A DNA stretch of 64,000 bases, taken from the NCBI GenBank assembly GCA_003134765.1, contig PLCM01000041.1:124001-188000 (forward strand), given 5' to 3'. Below, in pieces: positions 56,470-64,000 of the stretch. The DNA is from Spartobacteria bacterium. Lineage in GTDB: Bacteria > Verrucomicrobiota > Verrucomicrobiia > Chthoniobacterales > UBA10450. Below the pieces are notes generated by a model that was not told where the DNA came from, made no database searches, and worked only from the letters and a program-made list of their open reading frames with translations. Made by a program: the position numbers and the translations under genes. The first letter of the stretch is position 1; every line of letters begins with the position of its first letter.

Positions 56470-57159
56470 ATGTTTTCGCCGGCGGAATTTCTCAGTCTCG
56501 AACACACGGCGCACCCGAAGCTGTTTGAATCGCAGAAATATGTCTGGGACGCTCTGCGGCAGATCGCGAGCTATTTGCAGTTTCGCCTGAAACCGGCGGT
56601 CCTGGGCGAGCTCATCGGGAAACCTTTCATCAGCAACGCCGTCTTCATCGGCGCGGGAACGATCATCGAGCAGGGCGCAGTCTTGAAAGGGCCGGCGTGG
56701 ATTGGCGAAAACTGCCATATCCGCAGCGGCTGCTACGTGCGCGAGAATGTGATCGTGGGCAACGGCGTGGTCATGGGGAATTCATGCGAATTCAAAAACT
56801 GCATCCTCTTCGATGAAGCGCAGGTGCCGCATTTCAATTATGTCGGCGACTCGATCCTCGGGCATCGGGCACACCTCGGCGCGGGCGTCATTCTCTCCAA
56901 CGTGAAACTGGACCATCGGGAGATTCATGTCAGTGCGGCGGATGGCGATATCGCCACCGGACTAACGAAGTTCGGCGCAGTGGTGGGCGACCGGACGGAG
57001 ATCGGCTGCAATGCGGTGATCAACCCGGGATCGGTCCTGGGAAGAGATTGCATCGTTTATCCGGGCGCGAATTTTCGGGGAGTGTTGCCAAGCGCGAGCG
57101 TGGTAAAGGTGCGGCAGAATTTGCAGGTCCTGACCCGGCGGAGTGTGAACGGGGAGTAA
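56470..57159 (+). CDS. Left-handed beta-helix (hexapeptide) acyltransferase/nucleotidyltransferase-like protein
   Basis: Hexapeptide repeats: ISNAVFIGAGTIIEQGAVLKGPAWIGENCHIRSGCYVRENVIVGNGVVMGNSCEFKN...GHRAHLGAGVILSNVKLDH. Confidence 0.88.
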   Translation: MFSPAEFLSLEHTAHPKLFESQKYVWDALRQIASYLQFRLKPAVLGELIGKPFISNAVFIGAGTIIEQGAVLKGPAWIGENCHIRSGCYVRENVIVGNGVVMGNSCEFKNCILFDEAQVPHFNYVGDSILGHRAHLGAGVILSNVKLDHREIHVSAADGDIATGLTKFGAVVGDRTEIGCNAVINPGSVLGRDCIVYPGANFRGVLPSASVVKVRQNLQVLTRRSVNGE

Positions 57160-57164
57160 CCCTC

Positions 57165-57247
57165 GTCATCCCGAGCGAAGTCGAGGGATCCCGGGATGCG
57201 GCCCTTAAGGAATCGCGACGGGATCCCTCGACTTGCTCGGGATGACA
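57165..57247. repeat. Palindromic repeat family 1
   Basis: GTCATCCCGAGCGAAGTCGAGGGATCCCG...CGGGATCCCTCGACTTGCTCGGGATGAC. Confidence 0.85.
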
Positions 57248-57260
57248 GCGATTTAGGTCC

Positions 57261-57344
57261 GGATGGGCAGGGATTCGAACCCTGGTTGCCTTTCGGCAAA
57301 CACGCTTTCCAGGCGTGCGCATTAGACCACTCTGCCACCCATCC
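57261..57344 (-). tRNA. tRNA-Ser (anticodon GGA)
   Basis: Reverse complement GGATGGGTGGCAGAGTGGTCTAATGCGCACGCCTGGAAAGCGTG...GGTTCGAATCCCTGCCCATCC: acceptor, anticodon loop CTGGAAA, long variable arm, T-loop TTCGAAT. Confidence 0.95.
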
Positions 57345-57416
57345 CTGAAATTCTTGCTCCTGCTCCTGTTCAAAGCAGAAAGATCATGAGCAGGATCATG
57401 ATCATGAGCAGGTAGA

Positions 57417-58238
57417 TTAAAGCTGCAACCGGCGGAACAGTTCGTCGAGCGGGAGTTGCAGCCCAATGAAAAACTCACCGAACTCGCCATATTCTGCGCT
57501 CACCGGATCGAACCGCATCTCGTAAACGATCGATTTGATTTGAAAGGTGTCCTGCGAGAAAAGCGTCACCCCCCACTCCGCGTCATCCAGCCCCGTCGAC
57601 CCGGTGATGAGCTGTTTCACTTTGCCAGCGTATTGCCGGCCGACGGCGCCGTGTCCCAGCATGAGCTTGCGGCGATCTTCGAAAGCCAGCGAATACCAGT
57701 TGCGTTGTTCGCCGCGGCGTTTGCTCATGTTATAGAAGCAGACGACCGGCCAGTCCGGCAGCGTCGGATAAACGCGGTCGTGCCGGTAATGCTTCATGCG
57801 CTCATCGAAAGCCGTCATCGCTTTCTCGAACTCGGGCGTGCCGCGATTGATCCTCTGCTCGTTCTCGAGAACCGCGGCGTAATCATCCGGGGTCGTCTTG
57901 TATTCGCTCTCCTCGGTAAGCGAAAGATAGCTGTAAACGGGATCCAGCACGTCAGGGCCGAGGACGAGGCTGAGCTGTTTCTCGATGCGATTTGCCGCGT
58001 GCAGGTCGGGCGTGATCAACATGAAACCGAGATCCGCCTTCGGCGTGACCATGCTCAAGGTGAGGAGTTGAGTTGATTCCAGGGCGCGGATTTCCTGCAC
58101 GAGCGAAGAGAGCGCGACCTTGGCATTCCGTTGTTCCTCGGTGGTAAGCAACTGCCATTGGCCATGCTCGATCCGGTAATAGAGATGGAGACAATGCCAG
58201 CCCTGCTCAGGCATCAGGGGCGCGTCGTTCTTGTTCAT
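57417..58238 (-). CDS. hemQ: Chlorite-dismutase-family coproheme decarboxylase (HemQ)
   Basis: GWHCLHLYYRIEHGQW; VCFYNMSKRRGEQRNWYSLAFEDRRKLMLGHGAVGRQYAGKVKQLITGSTGLDDAEWGVTLFSQD. Confidence 0.9.
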   Translation of the reverse strand: MNKNDAPLMPEQGWHCLHLYYRIEHGQWQLLTTEEQRNAKVALSSLVQEIRALESTQLLTLSMVTPKADLGFMLITPDLHAANRIEKQLSLVLGPDVLDPVYSYLSLTEESEYKTTPDDYAAVLENEQRINRGTPEFEKAMTAFDERMKHYRHDRVYPTLPDWPVVCFYNMSKRRGEQRNWYSLAFEDRRKLMLGHGAVGRQYAGKVKQLITGSTGLDDAEWGVTLFSQDTFQIKSIVYEMRFDPVSAEYGEFGEFFIGLQLPLDELFRRLQL

Positions 58239-58242
58239 TGGG

Positions 58243-59025
58243 TCAGACCGGAGCATTCGCCGGACGGGGCAAGTGGGCCAGACAATATTCTTCGCCGTCA
58301 CGCGCCACGCGAAACTCCAGACTCGGATCGGTCAATTCGGTGGCGCCGCAGGTCGCGCAGCGGTGAAGCGATTCCTCTTCGGGGCGCGATTGGATTTCAA
58401 AACGCTTGCGGCGAACGGCGACCTCTTTGCGTTGCCGCAGATGTTGAATCACTCCCGGACCGAAGAAGATAAGGTAATTGCTGAGCGCGGCGATCAGCGC
58501 CAGGCGATAGGAATTCGACTGCGTAACGAAGGCCAGAAGCAGGAACGCCGCATAAACCCAGGCGATCCATTTGATCTTCAGCGGCAGGATAAAGAAAACG
58601 TAGATGATCTCTTCCGGATAGAAATGGGCGAACGCGAAGAAGAGCGTCGTAAACAGCATCTGGTTCGAAAACTGGCTGTTCGAAAGGACCGCGGCCATGG
58701 TGGTGCCGATCATCCCCACCAGAAAATAGAGCGTCAGCCGAAACGGGCCCCAGGCGCGCTCAAGGCCATCGCCGATGAACCAAAGGAACCAGAGCGCGAT
58801 CAGGACAAGCAGTGGGTGCGATGCCTGGGGAACGAAAATGTAGGTAACGAGACGCCAGACTTCGCCCGCGCGGATCCGGGCCATATCGAGGGAGAGGTAC
58901 GAATCAAAGCCCTTGTTCAGGTAAACCAGAATGAAAACAAGGACGTTGAGCGCGACGATGGCGCGAACCAAACCCGGGATGGCGATGAACCCCAGGCGTC
59001 GTTCAAGTTTGTCCAAAAATTTCAT
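58243..59025 (-). CDS. Rhomboid-like membrane protein with C-terminal zinc-ribbon-like segment
   Basis: WRLVTYIFVPQASHPLLVLIALWFLWFIGDGLERAWGPFRLTLYFLVGMIGTTMAA; CATCGATELTDPSLEFRVARDGEEYCLAHL. Confidence 0.75.
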   Translation of the reverse strand: MKFLDKLERRLGFIAIPGLVRAIVALNVLVFILVYLNKGFDSYLSLDMARIRAGEVWRLVTYIFVPQASHPLLVLIALWFLWFIGDGLERAWGPFRLTLYFLVGMIGTTMAAVLSNSQFSNQMLFTTLFFAFAHFYPEEIIYVFFILPLKIKWIAWVYAAFLLLAFVTQSNSYRLALIAALSNYLIFFGPGVIQHLRQRKEVAVRRKRFEIQSRPEEESLHRCATCGATELTDPSLEFRVARDGEEYCLAHLPRPANAPV

Positions 59026-59100
59026 CGCTGCGAGCACGGTAGAGTAAGCGCGGCTTGCTTCAACTGACAGACAGACGGGAGAGAAAACTAGCGCTTTCAA

Positions 59101-59313
59101 AGTGGGGTCATCCTCGGCCGCGTAGACGGCGAGGGACCTCTCCTGCGCTCAACCGCTTTCGCGAACCCGACAGCTCGCAACGTCATCAGATGCTCGATCT
59201 TTGGCGGTAGCCGATATTCCAACTGAGAGGTCCCTCGGCGTGCTTTGCCAGCCTCGGGATGACCCACTCGCCTGGCCGCGCCCAAATTCGCTCGATTCAC
59301 CTTCGTTGACACA
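59101..59313. repeat. Tandem duplication copy 1 (213-bp unit containing a family-1-like palindrome)
   Basis: GTGGGGTCATCCTCGGCCGCGTAGACGGCGAGGGACCTCTC...CCTTCGTTGACAC; repeats with period 213. Confidence 0.92.
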
Positions 59314-59524
59314 GTGGGGTCATCCCGAGCCGCGTAGACGGCGAGGGACCTCTCCTGCGCTCAACCGCTTTCGCGAACCCGACAGCTCGCAACGTCATCA
59401 GATGCTCGATCTTTGGCGGTAGCCGATATTCCAACTGAGAGGTCCCTCGGCGTGCTTTGCCAGCCTCGGGATGACCCACTCGCCTGGCCGCACCCAAATT
59501 CGCTCGATCCACCTTCGTTGACAC
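59314..59524. repeat. Tandem duplication copy 2
   Basis: Near-identical to 59101-59313 with only a few visible substitutions. Confidence 0.92.
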
Positions 59525-59543
59525 GCTACCTGTCGCATCTACG

Positions 59544-60653
59544 ATGACGCTCATGAGCGAAGCCGCGCCCAGGAAAACACCGCTCTTCGACGAGCACGTC
59601 CGGCTCGGCGCGAAAATGATCCCGTTCGGAGATTGGATGATGCCCGTCCAATACAGCGGGATTATCGATGAACACAAGGCGGTGCGGAAAAACGTCGGCG
59701 TCTTCGACATTTCTCACATGGGCCAGCTGGTGGCCACCGGACCGCGCGCCGGTGCGTGGCTCAATGAGATGCTCACGAACAACATCGACAAGCTTGAGGT
59801 GGGCACCGGGCAATACACCTTTTTGCTGAACGAGCAGGGCGGGATCATCGACGACCTGATCGTTTATCGAACGGAGCCGGAAAAGTTTCTGCTCGTCGTC
59901 AATGCGTCGCGCACGGAGGAAGATTTCGCGTGGTTGCAAAAGCATCTCGCTGACAGCACCGCCCTGGGGAATCGGAGCGCGGACTTTGGCGGGCTCGCGA
60001 TCCAGGGGCCGCGCGTCATCGAGCTGCTCCAGGCGATGGTCGGCAAAGAGACGGAATTGCCGGAGCGAAATCAGATCAAGGACTTCGCCTACGATGGCAT
60101 CACCCTCACGATCGCCCGGACGGGATATACCGGCGAAGATGGCGTGGAAGTTTTCTTTGCCGCCAAAGATGCAGCGAAAGTCTGGAACGATTTGCTCTCG
60201 AAGGGGAAAGAATTCGATATCCGACCCTGCGGACTCGGGGCGCGCGATACGTTGCGCCTTGAAATGTGTTATCCGCTGAACGGCTCGGATCTTTCTCCCA
60301 AGCACAACCCGATCGAGGCTGGTCTGGGCTTCTTCGTGGACCTGAAAAAACCGAAGTTCGTCGGCCGCGAAGTTTTGACGGAGGCCAAAGAGAAGGGAAC
60401 GGCCACCCGGCTCATCGCGTTTCGGATGAAAAGCAAAGGGCCGCCGCCCCGCCCGCACTATTCAGTCTGGCAGGATGGCCAGCGGATCGGCGAAGTGACC
60501 AGCGGCAGCTTATCGCCGAGCTTGAACGAAGGGATCGGGATGGCCTACGTTGCGACCGAACACGCCAGGGTGGGCTCCGAGATCGAGATCGAAATTCGCG
60601 ACCGGAAACTCCCGGCAGTCATCGAGAAAAAACCGCTCTACAAAAAATCATGA
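59544..60653 (+). CDS. gcvT: Glycine cleavage system T protein (aminomethyltransferase)
   Basis: RKTPLFDEHVRLGAKMIPFGDWMMPVQYSGIIDEHKAVRKNVGVFDISHMG; GARDTLRLEMCYPLNGSD. Confidence 0.96.
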   Translation: MTLMSEAAPRKTPLFDEHVRLGAKMIPFGDWMMPVQYSGIIDEHKAVRKNVGVFDISHMGQLVATGPRAGAWLNEMLTNNIDKLEVGTGQYTFLLNEQGGIIDDLIVYRTEPEKFLLVVNASRTEEDFAWLQKHLADSTALGNRSADFGGLAIQGPRVIELLQAMVGKETELPERNQIKDFAYDGITLTIARTGYTGEDGVEVFFAAKDAAKVWNDLLSKGKEFDIRPCGLGARDTLRLEMCYPLNGSDLSPKHNPIEAGLGFFVDLKKPKFVGREVLTEAKEKGTATRLIAFRMKSKGPPPRPHYSVWQDGQRIGEVTSGSLSPSLNEGIGMAYVATEHARVGSEIEIEIRDRKLPAVIEKKPLYKKS

Positions 60654-61027
60654 ATGTTCCCGACGATCTTCATTACACCGAATCCCACGAATGGGTCCGC
60701 GTGGAAGGCGAGAATGCCCGGGTCGGTATTACCGATCATGCCCAAGCCGAGCTGACGGATGTCGTTTACGTCGAACTGCCGAAGGTCGGAGCGACGGCTG
60801 AGGCGAAGGGGCAGATCGCGGTCGTGGAATCGGTGAAAGCCGCCAGCGACATCTACGCTCCGGTCAAAGGCACGGTCGTCGAAGTGAATAAAGCGCTGGA
60901 AGGAAATCCGGCGTTGATTAACACCGATCCTTTCGGAGAAGGCTGGATCTTTGTGCTGAAGATGGCCTCGCCGGATGAGGTGAAGCAGCTGAAGGACGCG
61001 GCCGCTTATCGCGCGGCGATCGGCTAA
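60650..61027 (+). CDS. gcvH: Glycine cleavage system H protein
   Basis: MNVPDDLHYTESHEWVRVEGENARVGITDHAQAELTDVVYVELP; VVESVKAASDIYAPVKGTVVEVN. Confidence 0.96.
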   Translation: MNVPDDLHYTESHEWVRVEGENARVGITDHAQAELTDVVYVELPKVGATAEAKGQIAVVESVKAASDIYAPVKGTVVEVNKALEGNPALINTDPFGEGWIFVLKMASPDEVKQLKDAAAYRAAIG

Positions 61028-61437
61028 CGTTTCGCCTTGCTGTGCACCTGCATCGGGGGCGCAGGGCTGAGCATTTCTTCCACGAACCGGACGAGATCGT
61101 CCAGGGTCACTGCGGCCGCGAGGAAACTATAGCCGCTGATGAATCCCCCGGTCATGACCTTCTTTTCGGCAGAGGGATTACCACTCAGGTAAAGGAACGG
61201 CGTGTCTTTCAGGGTGGGCTCGCTTTGCAGTTGTCGATTCAGGTCTTCGCTCTCCGAGGTCCCGGCAGCATCGAGGAGAACGAGGTCGGGCCGGAACCAG
61301 GGAGCGGCGTGCTGAGCCAGCCGGACGTCTCCTTCCACCTTGACCAGAAACCGGCCGGTGCTTTCGAGGGCCCGCCTAACGAGAGCCGTAATTTTCGGTT
61401 CGTGATCGATCAGCAGGATCTTTTTCAGGAAGGTCAT
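61024..61437 (-). CDS. Stand-alone response-regulator receiver domain (atypical)
   Basis: KKILLIDHEPKITALVRRALESTG...FRPDLVLLDAAGTSESE; LYLSGNP. Confidence 0.8.
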   Translation of the reverse strand: MTFLKKILLIDHEPKITALVRRALESTGRFLVKVEGDVRLAQHAAPWFRPDLVLLDAAGTSESEDLNRQLQSEPTLKDTPFLYLSGNPSAEKKVMTGGFISGYSFLAAAVTLDDLVRFVEEMLSPAPPMQVHSKAKR

Positions 61438-61576
61438 GGTTCGGCGGCCTACCAAGCATCGGATATGCCAGCGCGGAGCGGCGGGGGAACTAATGATGGA
61501 GCCGGTGCCCTCGATGCGGGGGGCGGCCCGGCCAATCCTGGGGTCGCGACCGGCCTGAGGGCAGGCCGTCTCCAGG

Positions 61577-62245
61577 TCAGAACAGAGCCGAGACCGTGTT
61601 GAGCGTTAGCGCGAGAATGACGGTATTGAAGCCGAAGGAAAGGATGCCGTGCGCGAGCACGAGGGCGCGGAACTCGCGGGATGTGATCACCACATCCGAT
61701 ACCTGGAAGGTCATGCCGATCGTGAACGAGAAGTAGGTGAAGTCCATGTAATCCGGTTCGCGGTCACCGGGAAATTGCAGACCGCCCGCGTGCGACATGG
61801 GGCCGGCTGGGCCATCGGGATCGCCGTAGTAGGTGTGGGCATAGCGCAAACCGAAAACGGTGTGCACCAGCATCCACGAGCAAATCACAGCCACGAGGCT
61901 CATGAAGAGGTGGATGAAAAAGTGCGAGCGTTCGGTAGCCACGGACTTGTTGAAGAACAGAAAGCCGACGGCGAACAATCCAAAGCACGCCGCCGCCAGC
62001 ACGAAAATGAAAATCAGGATGTGACTCAGGTCCTGCACCTGGGCGCGGGCGCGCAGTTTTTCCGGCGGCGTGGTGAGGATCGTGAGCCAGGCGAGCGCGA
62101 GGACGCAGACCGCGAAGACGTCCCAGGTGACGATCGATTGGGTAGAGGTTTGAACGTGGCCACGCAGCGCGAACCAAACCGCTGTGGCGATGGCCAGCGA
62201 TATGACGATTCGATGACGCGCGTCCTGTTTGGCGATCCAGTTCAT
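61577..62245 (-). CDS. DUF1345 integral membrane protein
   Basis: FGLRYAHTYYGDPDGPAGPMSHAGGLQFPGDREPDYMDFTYFSFTIGMTFQVSDVVITSREFRALVLAHGILSFGFNTVILALTLN. Confidence 0.88.
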   Translation of the reverse strand: MNWIAKQDARHRIVISLAIATAVWFALRGHVQTSTQSIVTWDVFAVCVLALAWLTILTTPPEKLRARAQVQDLSHILIFIFVLAAACFGLFAVGFLFFNKSVATERSHFFIHLFMSLVAVICSWMLVHTVFGLRYAHTYYGDPDGPAGPMSHAGGLQFPGDREPDYMDFTYFSFTIGMTFQVSDVVITSREFRALVLAHGILSFGFNTVILALTLNTVSALF

Positions 62246-62293
62246 TGTCTGAAGTTAATCGCGGCTGCTAGGTATGGCGCAACAAAATGCGCA

Positions 62294-62371
62294 GTCACCC
62301 CGAGCGAAGTCGAGGGACCACGCGGAACTTGATCGACGGTCACGCGGTCCCTCGACTTCGGTCGGGATGAC
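62294..62371. repeat. Palindromic repeat family 1
   Basis: GTCACCCCGAGCGAAGTCGAGGGACCACGCGG...CACGCGGTCCCTCGACTTCGGTCGGGATGAC. Confidence 0.85.
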
Positions 62372-63735
62372 TACCCAAAGATACCGAGGTTCGGATGGGC
62401 GAAGCGGCCGATGTTCGGCAGGACCGCAGACAAGTCCGAGGCGCTGACACCAAACCAAGTCGCGAGCGTCGCAGAGAATTCATCCACCGACGTCGTCGGG
62501 ATCCAGCGGCCCTGGCCGGTATCGTCGGGTCCGTTGACCGCGAGCGTTGGGAACGTTCCGAATAGTCTGCCGCCCTGGACCGCGCCGCCGAGGACGAACT
62601 GATGACTCCCCCACCCGTGGTCGGAGCCGCCCCCGTTCGTCGGATAAGTCCGGCCGAAGTCTGATGCCGTGAAGGTCGTAACATTTTGGGCGATGCCCAG
62701 CTCGTTCGTCGCGGCGTAAAACGCGTTCAATCCCTGGCTCAATTCCGTAAAAAGATTTGCCTGACCCGTGAGCTGATCGCCGTGGGTGTCGTAGCCACCG
62801 ACGGAGCAGAAGAAGATTTGCCGGCCCATGCTGAGGTTGTTCCGCGCCGCGATCAACTTCGCGATCATGTTTAGTTGTCCGCCCAGGCTGCTGTTCGGGA
62901 ACACGGTTTGAAACGTCGGAATGCCAGTGAGAGCCGAGGTGAGCAGGTCATTGGCCGCGATCGAGCGCGAGACGGTGTCGGCATACGCCTGCTCAAACAA
63001 ATTATTGTGCGGCAAGGCCAGGAGGTCCTTGAAGGCCTGCAGCCGGACGTTGGCGTTGGCACTGCCGTCAAAACCAGTCAGGCCGACACTCCCGGTCGGC
63101 GAAATGACGTAAGGCAGGACAGTGTTGCCCACTTCGAACGTGTTCGTGCCGGCAATGGAAAGTGAGAGCGAAATCTTTGAACCGGCGTTGAGCGACTGGA
63201 GCAGGTCGGCCATTCGTCCGCCCCAGCCGGTCTTCGAAATTTGGTCCGGCACCGACGTCTGCCACTGCACGGATTGATCGGCGTGGGAAAAGAGTTGCGG
63301 CGGGACGGCAGCGCCGCCGGCCAGGTATTGCGCGCGGGTAACCGGCGCGACCAACGTTCCGACGTTCGCGACGATGCCGAGTTTTCCTTGATTAAAAAGG
63401 CCCTGCAACTCTGGCAGATTTGGATGAAAAGCAAAATCGCGACCGTCGCCATTTTGCAACGTCAGCGGAAGGAGCGAAGCCTGCGGAATGGCCAGGACGC
63501 CGCGGGCCGCGACGTAGGAAGCGTAGCCGCTCGTGTCGTGCGGAATAATGAGGTTGTTCGCGTCATTGCCGCCGTAGAGAAACAGGCAAATGAGCGCCTT
63601 GTAATCGCTCGTATCCATTGGGGCCGCGCTCAGGCGCCGCAAATCGAAGATCGTGTTCAGAATTCCCGAAGTCGTGAGCGCGGCGCAGGCGGCCTGGCGA
63701 ATGAAAGTGCGGCGGGTAGGCGATTTCATACTCAT
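62371..63735 (-). CDS. DUF1501 family protein (Tat-like signal)
   Basis: MSMKSPTRRTFIRQAACAALTTSG; LICLFLYGGNDANNLIIPHD; FFCSVGGYDTHGDQLTGQANLFTELSQGL; FGRTYPTNGGGSDHGWGSHQFVLGGAVQGGRLFGTFP. Confidence 0.93.
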   Translation of the reverse strand: MSMKSPTRRTFIRQAACAALTTSGILNTIFDLRRLSAAPMDTSDYKALICLFLYGGNDANNLIIPHDTSGYASYVAARGVLAIPQASLLPLTLQNGDGRDFAFHPNLPELQGLFNQGKLGIVANVGTLVAPVTRAQYLAGGAAVPPQLFSHADQSVQWQTSVPDQISKTGWGGRMADLLQSLNAGSKISLSLSIAGTNTFEVGNTVLPYVISPTGSVGLTGFDGSANANVRLQAFKDLLALPHNNLFEQAYADTVSRSIAANDLLTSALTGIPTFQTVFPNSSLGGQLNMIAKLIAARNNLSMGRQIFFCSVGGYDTHGDQLTGQANLFTELSQGLNAFYAATNELGIAQNVTTFTASDFGRTYPTNGGGSDHGWGSHQFVLGGAVQGGRLFGTFPTLAVNGPDDTGQGRWIPTTSVDEFSATLATWFGVSASDLSAVLPNIGRFAHPNLGIFG

Positions 63736-64000
63736 TTGTCCACGACGAACTCAGGAGAATTGACGACGAGATAGATGGCGGTCTGGACTCGTTCGAGGGT
63801 GTTGCTGGACGGAATCTGGGTCACGGCATTGACGATAATATTCCGCGTGCTCGAAGAGAGGCCGCCGGCCACGAGTAAAGAATTGAGGTGATCGACCAAA
63901 CCGGCAGGATCGGCGCCGTACTTCTGTTGTTCGGCGGCGAGACTGAGCGTAATCCGATCGTTCGAAGGCCCGAGCGAACTGTAAATCGCCGTGCGGAGAT
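63732..64000 (-). CDS. DUF1800 family protein, C-terminal part (truncated by window end)
   Basis: Reverse-strand reading ...STAIYSSLGPSNDRITLSLAAEQQKYGADPAGLVDHLNSLLVAGGLSSSTRNIIVNAVTQIPSSNTLERVQTAIYLVVNSPEFVVDK*; overlaps DUF1501 start. Confidence 0.75.
   Translation of the reverse strand, partial: LRTAIYSSLGPSNDRITLSLAAEQQKYGADPAGLVDHLNSLLVAGGLSSSTRNIIVNAVTQIPSSNTLERVQTAIYLVVNSPEFVVDK

Noticed and set aside
59097-59312. 71-aa ORF MSTKVNRANLGAARRVGHPEAGKARRGTSQ (also in 59297-59710)
   Set aside because: Arises from the tandem palindromic repeat; no RBS or protein-like signal beyond duplication.

Overview
A 64 kb high-GC chromosomal window with dense housekeeping genes. Gene content suggests a soil Verrucomicrobiota-like (Spartobacteria/Chthoniobacterales-like) bacterium; that placement is inference, with no rRNA in the window. 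About 55 CDSs and one tRNA-Ser(GGA) are supported. Blocks include a paired ketosynthase/LptD locus, ugd, rsmB, M29 aminopeptidase, coaX, hemB, gpmI, a TonB receptor with four downstream same-strand genes, ribE-aroD, dgt, a TMTC-like/YfhO-like pair, a pdhA-pdhB-pdhC operon, rpsT, a hybrid histidine kinase, rnhC/mutY/trpB, yicC-gmk-coaC-coaB, suhB-ispF-cysS, hemQ, gcvT-gcvH and a DUF1800/DUF1501 pair. No CRISPR, prophage, transposase or classical defence island was seen. The unusual content is: (i) several families of small palindromic intergenic repeats, one of which lies in frame inside cysS and another at the 5' end of mutY; (ii) a 1200-aa TPR protein with an internal duplication and a C-terminal 'FEIAxLQL' repeat domain; (iii) a His-rich polytopic membrane protein fused to TPRs; (iv) apparent pseudoenzymes (alkaline phosphatase, ketosynthase, rhomboid); (v) a 23-aa Lys/Ala-rich micro-ORF missed by the ORF track; (vi) a yicC-gmk-coaC-coaB locus with split coaBC and no rpoZ. 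All calls come from reading sequence and translations; no database search was run.
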